Positions 1 to 6,179 of a stretch of 51,415 nt of DNA are shown piece by piece (the first letter of the stretch is position 1; each line of letters starts with the position of its first letter). Source of the DNA: Candidatus Fermentibacterota bacterium. GTDB lineage: Bacteria > Fermentibacterota > Fermentibacteria > Fermentibacterales > Fermentibacteraceae. The notes under the pieces are model-generated. The model was not told the origin of the DNA and ran no database searches. It saw nothing but the letters and a program-made list of their open reading frames with translations. The stretch spans positions 1-51,415 of the forward strand of contig JAAYTY010000044.1 of the NCBI GenBank assembly GCA_012523605.1, given 5' to 3'. The translations under genes and the position numbers were made by a program.

Positions 1-45
1 CGTGAACAGCGCCGGGAGAGCAACGAAGCCGAGGTTCATCGGCAT
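1..45 (-). CDS. 5' end of a hydrophobic protein, probably another hydrogenase membrane subunit (partial)
   Basis: Only the first 15 codons lie in the window, reading MPMNLGFVALPALFT. The ATG follows a strong AGGAGGAGG ribosome site with about 7 bases between, and the gene overlaps the end of the hydrogenase large subunit gene by 10 bases, so it is the next gene of the same operon. The hydrophobic start fits an antiporter-like (NuoL/MrpD type) proton- or sodium-pumping subunit, which group 4 hydrogenases often carry, but too little is present to name it. A second in-frame ATG two codons later is possible. Confidence 0.55.
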   Translation of the reverse strand, partial: MPMNLGFVALPALFT

Positions 46-1220
46 CCCAGCCTCCTCCTGATCAGTTCCGTCTTCTCGCGCGACATCCTCAGGAGATCGG
101 CGCCGTCGAACATCCTCCTGCCGCGGGGGTCCACCACGGCGACTCGCTCGGTGCAGCAGTAGCATGGATCTATCGCCGCAAGGATGATGGTAGCGTCGGT
201 TACGGTGTAGCCGACTATCGTGGCCTTGTATGTAGGCAGGTTCATGAAGGTCGGCGCCCTCACCTTGTGCCTGATGACCCTGTTCGTGCCGTCGCTTCTC
301 ACGTAGTGAAAGGTTTCGCCCCTGGGGGCCTCCACGTGGCCGATGCCTTCGCCCGGGGGGATATCCTCGATGTTCGCGTCTATCTCGGTGTCCGGCAGGT
401 TCTGGAGGCAGTATTTCATGATCTTCACGGATTCGAACGTCTCGAGGATTCGGACGACCGCCTTGTCGAACACGTCGCCGTTCTGCGTCACGATCATGTC
501 CCAGTCCATCTGGTCATACGCGCCGTACGGCGAGTCCTTGCGGACATCCCTGGCCACGCCGGAAGCCCGCGACGTGGGGCCGAGCGCGCTGAACTCGATG
601 GCCTTGTCCCTGGTGAGGATGCCGATGCCCTTCAGCCTCGCGTGGAGGACAGGGTCGTCCAGCACGGCCTTCTTTATCATCTCCAGGGTGGGGACGATGG
701 AGTCGATCTTGGCGATCACCACGGGGATGTCCTCGGACTTTATATCCCTCCGGACGCCTCCCGGCTTGAACATGGCGTAGTTGTTGCGGTTTCCGGAGAG
801 TATCTCCATGCAGTCGAGGATCTCCTCGCGCAGCTTCCAGGCCCACATGTACACGGTGTTGTATCCCAGGAAGTGTCCCGCCAGGCCCAGCCAGAGGAGA
901 TGCGAATGTATCCGCTCTCCCTCGGCGATGATGGTGCGGATGTACTTCGCCCTCATCGGTACTTCCATGGGGAACACGTCTTCCACGGCGCGAACGTAGG
1001 CGAAGGGATGGCTGGTGGAGCAAATCCCGCAGATCCGCTCGATCACGAAGGTGCTGTTGTCGAAGCTCCTGGATTCCGAGAGCTTCTCGATGCCTCTGTG
1101 ATTGTAGCCTATGCGGACATCCACCCCCACCACGGTCTCGCCCTCGACGGTGAGGGTGAAGAACTCCGGTTCCTCCTGGAGAGGATGGTAGGGGCCGATG
1201 GGGATTATCGTCTTCGCCAT
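36..1220 (-). CDS. Group 4 [NiFe]-hydrogenase large subunit (EchE/HycE/NuoD-like)
   Basis: 394 aa catalytic subunit expected to interconvert protons and H2 on the cytoplasmic face of a membrane hydrogenase. All four nickel ligands are visible: Cys64 and Cys67 in RICGICSTSH, and Cys353 and Cys356 in DPCYCCTER. This separates it from complex I NuoD and from MbsL-type proteins, which lack them. The position before the last ligand is usually Ser, Ala or Gly but is Cys355 here. About 38 residues follow the last ligand, without an obvious cleavable His-tailed extension, as in Ech-type enzymes. The start MAKTIIPIGPYHP is chosen because its ATG overlaps the stop of the NuoC-like gene (TGATG); the open frame runs further upstream but there only mirrors that gene. 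The exact subgroup cannot be set by eye. Confidence 0.93.
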   Translation of the reverse strand: MAKTIIPIGPYHPLQEEPEFFTLTVEGETVVGVDVRIGYNHRGIEKLSESRSFDNSTFVIERICGICSTSHPFAYVRAVEDVFPMEVPMRAKYIRTIIAEGERIHSHLLWLGLAGHFLGYNTVYMWAWKLREEILDCMEILSGNRNNYAMFKPGGVRRDIKSEDIPVVIAKIDSIVPTLEMIKKAVLDDPVLHARLKGIGILTRDKAIEFSALGPTSRASGVARDVRKDSPYGAYDQMDWDMIVTQNGDVFDKAVVRILETFESVKIMKYCLQNLPDTEIDANIEDIPPGEGIGHVEAPRGETFHYVRSDGTNRVIRHKVRAPTFMNLPTYKATIVGYTVTDATIILAAIDPCYCCTERVAVVDPRGRRMFDGADLLRMSREKTELIRRRLGCR

Positions 1221-1693
1221 CACACACCCCTGTCGCGGATCGCGGAGGGATCCCACTCGCGGTAGTCCTGCCTGAGAGGATAGACACCCTCGGGCCAGCT
1301 GTCGGGAAGGAGAAGCCTGCGGGGGTCGGGATGGTCTATGAACTCGATGCCCAGCAGTTCGTGCATCTCCCGCTCGATCCAGTTGACAGCCTCGATGTGC
1401 CTCCCGAGCGACTGGATGCGGGGGGCTTCCCTGGGGAGCTTCACTCTGACGCTGATAAGCAGGTCTATGTCCTCCACGGTGAAGTGGTAGAGGATCTCGA
1501 AGCAGTCGGGCATGTCTATCCCGGAAGCGATGTTGAACCTCGCGCCGAGGTCCCTGAACAGGTAGAGGCCCACGCACACGACGGCTCCCGGCCTGATCTC
1601 CATGTAGACCCTGTTCGGCGACTTGTCGAAGAGCTCGATGATGTCGTCTGAGAACCTGGTTTTCAGATCCTCGAGAACCCGGGCGCGCGTCAT
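1220..1693 (-). CDS. NuoC-like hydrogenase subunit (EchD/HycE N-terminal domain type)
   Basis: 157 aa soluble subunit of the hydrogenase peripheral arm. The 30-kDa complex I signature is clear near the C-terminus: ERE, ELLGIEFIDHPDPRR, LLLP and then YPLRQDY. In HycE this domain is fused to the large subunit; here, as in Ech, it is separate. The start MTRARVLEDL overlaps the NuoB-like stop by four bases (ATGA), and its own stop overlaps the large subunit ATG by one base, so translation is probably coupled. It carries no cofactor ligands and is expected to be structural, supporting assembly of the large subunit. Confidence 0.9.
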   Translation of the reverse strand: MTRARVLEDLKTRFSDDIIELFDKSPNRVYMEIRPGAVVCVGLYLFRDLGARFNIASGIDMPDCFEILYHFTVEDIDLLISVRVKLPREAPRIQSLGRHIEAVNWIEREMHELLGIEFIDHPDPRRLLLPDSWPEGVYPLRQDYREWDPSAIRDRGV

Positions 1694-2115
1694 GCTCCTC
1701 CTCCGACCTTGCCGATGAGCTTCACGACCCCTGCCATTATGGCCTCGGGCTTGGGCGGGCAGCCCGGGATGTACACATCGACCGGTATGATGCGGTCGAG
1801 CGGTACAGGGCAGTTGTAGCTGTCCACGAAAAGCCCCCTGGAGCCCGTGCATGTTCCGATCCCGACCACGAGGCACGGCTTGGGCACCTGTTCGTAGAGC
1901 CGCTTCAGGCGCTCGACCGACATCCTGTTGCACGAGCCTGTGACGAGGAGCACGTCGGCGTGCTTGATGCTTCCGACGAGAAGCATTCCGAAGCGCTCTA
2001 TGTCGAATCTGGGCGTGAGACAGTCCAGCGTCTCGATGTCGCAGTTGTTGCAGCTTCCAGTGGAGAGATGGAACACCCAGGGTGACTTGAGAAGCGCCTT
2101 GAGTGTCATGCTCAT
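1690..2115 (-). CDS. [NiFe]-hydrogenase small subunit, NuoB/EchC-like
   Basis: 141 aa small subunit carrying the proximal [4Fe-4S] cluster that passes electrons to the NiFe site. The four ligands are visible as Cys22 and Cys25 (GSCNNC), Cys89 (GIGTC) and Cys119 (IPGCPPKPE). The CxxC spacing is that of group 4 hydrogenases, not the adjacent CC of complex I NuoB. The length suits the single-cluster form without extra ferredoxin domains. A second ATG lies two codons downstream; the first is used because it leaves 15 bases after the NuoH-like gene. The gene overlaps the NuoC-like gene by four bases. Confidence 0.92.
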   Translation of the reverse strand: MSMTLKALLKSPWVFHLSTGSCNNCDIETLDCLTPRFDIERFGMLLVGSIKHADVLLVTGSCNRMSVERLKRLYEQVPKPCLVVGIGTCTGSRGLFVDSYNCPVPLDRIIPVDVYIPGCPPKPEAIMAGVVKLIGKVGGGA

Positions 2116-2130
2116 GTGTTCCCCCCTCCC

Positions 2131-3057
2131 CTACAGGCCGAGGAAGGCCAGGACCACCGCGGCGGCGGCGGCGATCGTGACCGGCCCCCAGAAGAACCTG
2201 AGGGCCTGATCGATTCTCACCCTGGGATTGGTGTTCCTGATGACGGTGACCAGCGCGACCAGCCCCACGAACTTGAGTACCGTCCAGAGTATCTCGATGC
2301 CGTCGAACCTGAAACCGCCCAGGAACATCACGGACAGGAAAAACGGCAGGACGAAGAGCAGCATGTTCTTGGTGAGCTTGAAGACGGCCAGTGGAGCGCC
2401 GGAGTACTCTATGAAAACTCCGCCCGCGAGCTCGGTCTCGGCCTCAGGTGCGTCGAAGGGCACGAGCGCGAGCTTCGCCTGCATGCAGAGTATCGCCACG
2501 GCGAGGGCTATCGCGCCGGACAGCGAAGACGCCATCGCACCATAGGCGGCCTGGTCTGCCAGTATGTCGCCGAGCCTCATTGCAAATCCGCTCTGGATGA
2601 CAGGAACCAATATCGCCAGCACGAAGGGGAGTTCGTACGCCATCACGAGCTTCATCTCGCGGGAGGAGCCCAGGCTTGCATAGGGGTTCTTCGAGGCGAA
2701 CCCGCCCATGATGATGCCCATGGAGGGGATGGTGAGGAGATAGAGAACGACTATCCAGTCCCCCGCGAAGCCGCCGGAGGAGAGCTGGTTCACCCACAGC
2801 ACGGTCGAAACGGCAGCCACGGCGCAGAAGCCCAAGAGGGGCGCCGAGAGGAACGCGGCCCTGGATACGCCGGCGGGGACGAGAGTCTCCTTGCCCATCA
2901 GCTTCACGATGTCCGTGAAGGGCTGCAGGGGGGGCGGCCCCACCCGGTACTGGACTCTCGCGGTGACTTTCCTGTCCACCCAGCTTGCAGCCATTCCGGC
3001 GACCGCGGTGATCACCACTCCGAACAGGAGCAGGTCGAGCAGGAAGAAGCCGGTCAT
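2131..3057 (-). CDS. NuoH/EchB/HycD-like membrane subunit of the hydrogenase
   Basis: 308 aa integral membrane protein with about eight hydrophobic segments, the anchor and likely start of the ion path of the hydrogenase. Family signatures are the loop at residues 26-56, with WVDRKVTARVQYRVGPPPLQ and then DIVKLMGKE, and PFDAPEAETELAGG at 200-213; both are conserved around the quinone or cluster cavity in NuoH. The length is typical of EchB and HycD. The ATG overlaps the stop of the four-cluster ferredoxin by four bases. In Ech and Hyc this subunit and an antiporter-like subunit form the membrane arm; the antiporter gene may be the one starting at the window edge. Confidence 0.93.
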   Translation of the reverse strand: MTGFFLLDLLLFGVVITAVAGMAASWVDRKVTARVQYRVGPPPLQPFTDIVKLMGKETLVPAGVSRAAFLSAPLLGFCAVAAVSTVLWVNQLSSGGFAGDWIVVLYLLTIPSMGIIMGGFASKNPYASLGSSREMKLVMAYELPFVLAILVPVIQSGFAMRLGDILADQAAYGAMASSLSGAIALAVAILCMQAKLALVPFDAPEAETELAGGVFIEYSGAPLAVFKLTKNMLLFVLPFFLSVMFLGGFRFDGIEILWTVLKFVGLVALVTVIRNTNPRVRIDQALRFFWGPVTIAAAAAVVLAFLGL

Positions 3058-3632
3058 GAGTTCTCCCTGCGCCAGTGGGTCGAATGCACGACAAGCCTCC
3101 GCCCGACCCGGAAGGTGTTCTCACCGAGGTCCGTGTCGCCGGGTATCAGCCTTATCGCGCCGTAAGGACATGTCTTCATGCAGACGGGCTCGCCGGCATT
3201 CCGCCGGTCGATGCAGAAGTCGCAGTTATTCACGAATCGGGGAAGGAGTTCGGGATAGATGGTACCGTAGGGGCAGGCATGCGAGCATGATCTGCAGTTC
3301 ACGCAGCGCATGGCATGACGCACTAGCATCCTGTCGAGGCCCTCCATCTGCTCCAGGGCCTCGCGGGGGCAGGCCTTCACGCAGTGAGGCTCCTCGCATC
3401 TGCGGCAGACGAGGGAGTACGTGGCGAGCTCGATGGCGGAGATCATTCCGTTGTTCATGCCGCTGTGGAAGGGGTAGCTGCACTCGACCACGCACTTCCT
3501 GCACACCTCGCCCGTGCAGATGTCCAGGTCTATGAAGAGCCTCGCATCAGGTCCGGCGGGGTTCGAGAGGTCCAGGCCGCCGTGGAGCTGTGCGACCGAA
3601 GTGCAGTCCCTGCAGTCCCTGTCTAGTCCCAT
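3054..3632 (-). CDS. Four-cluster [4Fe-4S] ferredoxin (HycB/CooF/DmsB-like electron-transfer subunit)
   Basis: 192 aa cytoplasmic electron carrier. Sixteen cysteines form four clusters: Cys39/44/47/51; Cys76/79/84/88 in CRRCEEPHCVKACP; Cys110/113/116/120 in CVNCRSCSHACP; and Cys137/140/151/155, the last pair split by a ten-residue loop as in DmsB and HycB. Two more cysteines, 7 and 10, lie in the N-terminal tail. The start MGLDRDCRDC has AAGGAG upstream and overlaps the FAD/NAD(P) protein gene by ten bases. The gene sits between the flavin subunits and the membrane hydrogenase, which suggests it wires the two together; that is inference. CooF plays such a role between CO dehydrogenase and its hydrogenase. 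Confidence 0.9.
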   Translation of the reverse strand: MGLDRDCRDCTSVAQLHGGLDLSNPAGPDARLFIDLDICTGEVCRKCVVECSYPFHSGMNNGMISAIELATYSLVCRRCEEPHCVKACPREALEQMEGLDRMLVRHAMRCVNCRSCSHACPYGTIYPELLPRFVNNCDFCIDRRNAGEPVCMKTCPYGAIRLIPGDTDLGENTFRVGRRLVVHSTHWRRENS

Positions 3633-4444
3633 ATCCCCGGGAACTCCTTGATAGCGGCGTACGTGAATACCGGGCCGTCCTTGCAGCAGTAGAAGTTCCC
3701 CAGCCGGCAGTGCCCGCACTTGCCGAAGCCGCAGGACATGTTCTTCTCCATGGACAGGTAGATGTTCTCGTCCCGGAAGCCCAGCGAGAGGAAGCTCTTC
3801 GTCACGAACTTCATCATTACGGGCGGGCCGCAGGCCACTCCGACGGCCTTCGAAACGTCCACTCCATCGAAGTCCATTATCGTGGTGACCAGCCCTACCG
3901 CACACTCGCGCGTCCCGTCGCTCCTGTCCACCGTGAGCCTCATATCCAGCTCCGGTTTCGACGCCCAGGAGTTGATCTCCTCCCAGTAGAGGAAGTCGGA
4001 GGGAGTGCGGCAACCCGCCCGGTAGACCAGCTTGCCCAGATCCTTCCGCATGTCGAACAGCGAGTACATCAGGGTGCGCAGGGGGGCGAGGCCCACTCCG
4101 CCGCCCACGACGAATACGTCCCTTCCCCGGAATGCGTCGAGAGGATAGCCCTTTCCATAGGGCCCCCTGACGCCCACCCGGTCGCCCGGTTTCAATGTGT
4201 GGATGGCCTCGGTTACCCTGCCGACGCGGACTATTGTGAACTCTATCGTTTCCTTGATCTTGCAGAAGGAAGACGGCGTGAACGGCGCTTCTCCGACGCC
4301 GGGGACCGATACCTGCATGAACTGCCCGGGCAGGAAGGAAAGCTCGCGTACGGGGCGGAGCTTGAAGGTTCTGATGGCGGGAGTCTCGACCTTGACGTCG
4401 AGGACTTCGCACTCGACGGAGGAGTACGGGGTCTTTTCAGTCAC
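3623..4444 (-). CDS. FAD/NAD(P)-binding, [2Fe-2S] diaphorase subunit (sulfhydrogenase gamma/HydG-like)
   Basis: 273 aa flavoprotein of the ferredoxin-NADP reductase family. The N-terminal beta-barrel has the FAD-binding stretch PGQFMQVSVPG near residue 39, the nucleotide domain has VVGGGVGLAPLR near residue 110, and the C-terminus carries a PyrK/HydG-type [2Fe-2S] motif: Cys238, Cys243, Cys246 and Cys253 or 254. Homologues are the gamma subunit of archaeal sulfhydrogenase and AsrB of anaerobic sulfite reductase, where they move electrons between NAD(P)H and iron-sulfur partners. The start codon is GTG, preceded by GGAAG, and overlaps the previous gene by eight bases. In this operon it should link the NAD(P) pool with the hydrogenase. 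Confidence 0.88.
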   Translation of the reverse strand: MTEKTPYSSVECEVLDVKVETPAIRTFKLRPVRELSFLPGQFMQVSVPGVGEAPFTPSSFCKIKETIEFTIVRVGRVTEAIHTLKPGDRVGVRGPYGKGYPLDAFRGRDVFVVGGGVGLAPLRTLMYSLFDMRKDLGKLVYRAGCRTPSDFLYWEEINSWASKPELDMRLTVDRSDGTRECAVGLVTTIMDFDGVDVSKAVGVACGPPVMMKFVTKSFLSLGFRDENIYLSMEKNMSCGFGKCGHCRLGNFYCCKDGPVFTYAAIKEFPGIWD

Positions 4445-5462
4445 CTGCCAGCTTCCGCAGCACTCGCTTTATATCGATCTTTCCGGGACACGCGGAAGTG
4501 CATCTTCCGCAGCCCGTGCAGGCGATCATGCCCCCGGTGGCGGGGAAGAACTCGAATTTCTTCTCGAAGCGGTTGCGCAGGCGCATCCACAGGCGCTCAC
4601 GAGGATTTGCTCCTCCGGCGACGCGGGCGAAGTCGTTCAGAAGGCAGGAGTCCCAGACCCTGAAACGGCTGAAGCCCCTGTCGTTCTTCTGATCGTACAG
4701 GAGGAAGCAGTGGCAGGTAGGGCAGATGGTGTTGCAGGCGCCGCACTCCACGCAGGTGGAGGCCTCCTCGGCCCACAGCGGCGAATCGTAGTGATGCACG
4801 ACCCGTCCGGCCAAGTCCTTCCCGTTCGGAGTGCCCGTCGCCGCGACGTTGGACTCGACCATCGCCTTCACCTCCGACCTGGCGGCATCCCTTGCCGCGG
4901 TCAGGCCGGAGGGTGCTTCCTCGAAGAGATCGGGATGGGCATCGAGCACGGCCTGCCCCTTTGCAGAGCCGGCCTCGACGAGATACCCGCCGTCCACCGG
5001 AGAGAGATTGAGGTCGAAGAGGCCCTGCGGATGCGGCTGGAGGCCCAGAGCCGTGCAGAAGCAGGTCTCCAGCGCCGTGGTGCAGTCGGATGAGATGACG
5101 AGGCTGGTCTCCCTGAGACGCCTGTATGTCGGATCCCCGTACTCCGGGTCCATGAAGACCTGGTCGAGTATGCGGAAACCCTGCAAGTCGCAGGCCTTGG
5201 CGCCGATAATGCAGAGGGGGCGGGTCCTGGTTCCGGGAGGAGCGCTGTCGAAGCCGTCGGATACCCTCTCGCGCCCCATGAAGAAAAAGGCCTTCACGGG
5301 ATCGACGGTTCTCACGCCTCCGAGCTCGGCCTTCTGTATCGGTGTCAGGGCGGAATTAGTGAAACTCGATCCCGAGTAACCCGGATAGGGGAAGTAGATC
5401 TCGTAGTTCCTGCCCAGGGCTTCGAACAGACGGTGACTTCTGCTCAAGCTCAGGAAGTTCAT
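4437..5462 (-). CDS. 4Fe-4S dicluster protein (sulfhydrogenase beta/HydB, AsrA-like)
   Basis: 341 aa iron-sulfur subunit. The C-terminal half holds two [4Fe-4S] motifs: Cys237/240/243/247 in CVECGACNTICP, followed closely by CHC, and Cys315/318/321/325 in CTGCGRCTSACP. The N-terminal half matches the beta subunit of sulfhydrogenase and subunit A of anaerobic sulfite reductase (IGAKACDLQGFRILD near residue 95). Members pair with a HydG/AsrB flavoprotein, which is the next gene. Start choice: the in-frame ATG at 5474 lies inside the -10 box of the promoter, so MNFLSLSRSH at 5462 is preferred. The predicted transcription start is almost at this ATG, implying a leaderless mRNA. It is the first gene of the hydrogenase operon. 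Confidence 0.87.
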   Translation of the reverse strand: MNFLSLSRSHRLFEALGRNYEIYFPYPGYSGSSFTNSALTPIQKAELGGVRTVDPVKAFFFMGRERVSDGFDSAPPGTRTRPLCIIGAKACDLQGFRILDQVFMDPEYGDPTYRRLRETSLVISSDCTTALETCFCTALGLQPHPQGLFDLNLSPVDGGYLVEAGSAKGQAVLDAHPDLFEEAPSGLTAARDAARSEVKAMVESNVAATGTPNGKDLAGRVVHHYDSPLWAEEASTCVECGACNTICPTCHCFLLYDQKNDRGFSRFRVWDSCLLNDFARVAGGANPRERLWMRLRNRFEKKFEFFPATGGMIACTGCGRCTSACPGKIDIKRVLRKLAGD

Positions 5463-5469
5463 GGGCGGG

Positions 5470-5498
5470 TACATAAGGGGGGGCAGCCGGGGTGTCAA
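5470..5498 (-). promoter_or_regulatory. Sigma-70-type promoter of the hydrogenase operon
   Basis: On the minus strand TTGACA (5498-5493) is followed by a 17-base spacer and TATGTA (5475-5470). This is a full -35 consensus with optimal spacing. The expected start of transcription, about 5463, coincides with the ATG at 5462, so the message would have little or no leader. Seen in sequence; activity is inferred. Confidence 0.75.
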
Positions 5499-5626
5499 TG
5501 TCCTCGCCGAGCAGTGCGCGGTTTCACGAACCGGAATCAGCAGAAGCCGGTCACCCCGACGTCCGACACGCCATTGAAGAGGCGTTTCTCCATGCACTGC
5601 GCACGGCAGTTCCGCCCTGGGTTCAC

Positions 5627-5656
5627 TTGACGGCGGTCTTTCCCTGCGGATATCTC
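5627..5656 (+). promoter_or_regulatory. Sigma-70-type promoter for the ferredoxin/AOR/kinase operon
   Basis: TTGACG at 5627-5632, an 18-base spacer and TATCTC at 5651-5656 point away from the hydrogenase operon. Transcription would begin near 5663, about 15 bases before the ATG at 5678, again leaving almost no leader. The -10 match is partial. Between this and the hydrogenase promoter (5499-5626) I see no gene and no clear operator. Confidence 0.5.
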
Positions 5657-5677
5657 CGTCGGCCGGAAAACCGTTCC

Positions 5678-6175
5678 ATGCGGAGGAACAACTTGAAGAA
5701 GCTCTTCGTGAATCCCGTTCCATGCACGGCCTGCCTCTGCTGCCAGACCGTATGCGCGCTCTGCCGCACGGGCCAGCAGGACCGGGATGGAGCCGTGATA
5801 CGGGTTGCCGTGGATGTCTTCGGAGGCGATCACAGGCTTGCATGGTGCCGGCAGTGCGAAGACGCTCCCTGCGCCTCCGCGTGTCCGGCCGGTGCGATCC
5901 TGCAGGATTCCACGACGGGTGCCTGGACGGTGGACCGGAAGCTCTGCACATCATGCAAGGCCTGTGTCGCCGCCTGCCCCTGCGGGGCGATGTTCTGGAA
6001 TCCGTCGGCCGGGAGGCCCGAGAAGTGCGATCTCTGCGGCGGTTCGCCGCGCTGCGCCGCCGCCTGCGCCTTCGGGGCAGTCCGGTTCCTCGATCCGGAT
6101 GATCCGGAAGCCGGCTTCGAGGGCATGCCGCCGAGCGAGCAGGATCCGCTGCTCGGACGCGGTCCTTCGGAGTAA
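5678..6175 (+). CDS. Four-cluster [4Fe-4S] ferredoxin, small subunit of the aldehyde oxidoreductase
   Basis: 165 aa protein with sixteen cysteines in four cluster motifs: Cys16/19/22/26, Cys57/60/65/69 (CRQCEDAPCASACP), Cys90/93/96/100 (CTSCKACVAACP) and Cys117/120/126/130. Such HycB/DmsB-like proteins are the electron-transfer partners of many tungsten aldehyde ferredoxin oxidoreductases, and the AOR gene follows four bases later. The start is uncertain. The ATG at 5678 sits just behind the predicted transcription start and lacks a clear ribosome site; GTG at 5708 is in frame and closer to the first cluster, with GGAGG about 20 bases before it. The frame is open upstream to 5492, but that stretch holds the promoter. 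Confidence 0.85.
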   Translation: MRRNNLKKLFVNPVPCTACLCCQTVCALCRTGQQDRDGAVIRVAVDVFGGDHRLAWCRQCEDAPCASACPAGAILQDSTTGAWTVDRKLCTSCKACVAACPCGAMFWNPSAGRPEKCDLCGGSPRCAAACAFGAVRFLDPDDPEAGFEGMPPSEQDPLLGRGPSE

Positions 6176-6179
6176 GGGC

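Noticed and set aside
1221..1577. N-terminal extension of the hydrogenase large subunit
   Set aside because: It only shadows the NuoC-like gene, is Arg/Pro/His-rich, and a coupled ATG exists at 1220.
5463..5474. Start of the HydB-like gene at ATG 5474 (MYPP...)
   Set aside because: This ATG lies inside the -10 box of a near-perfect promoter, so it would not be transcribed.
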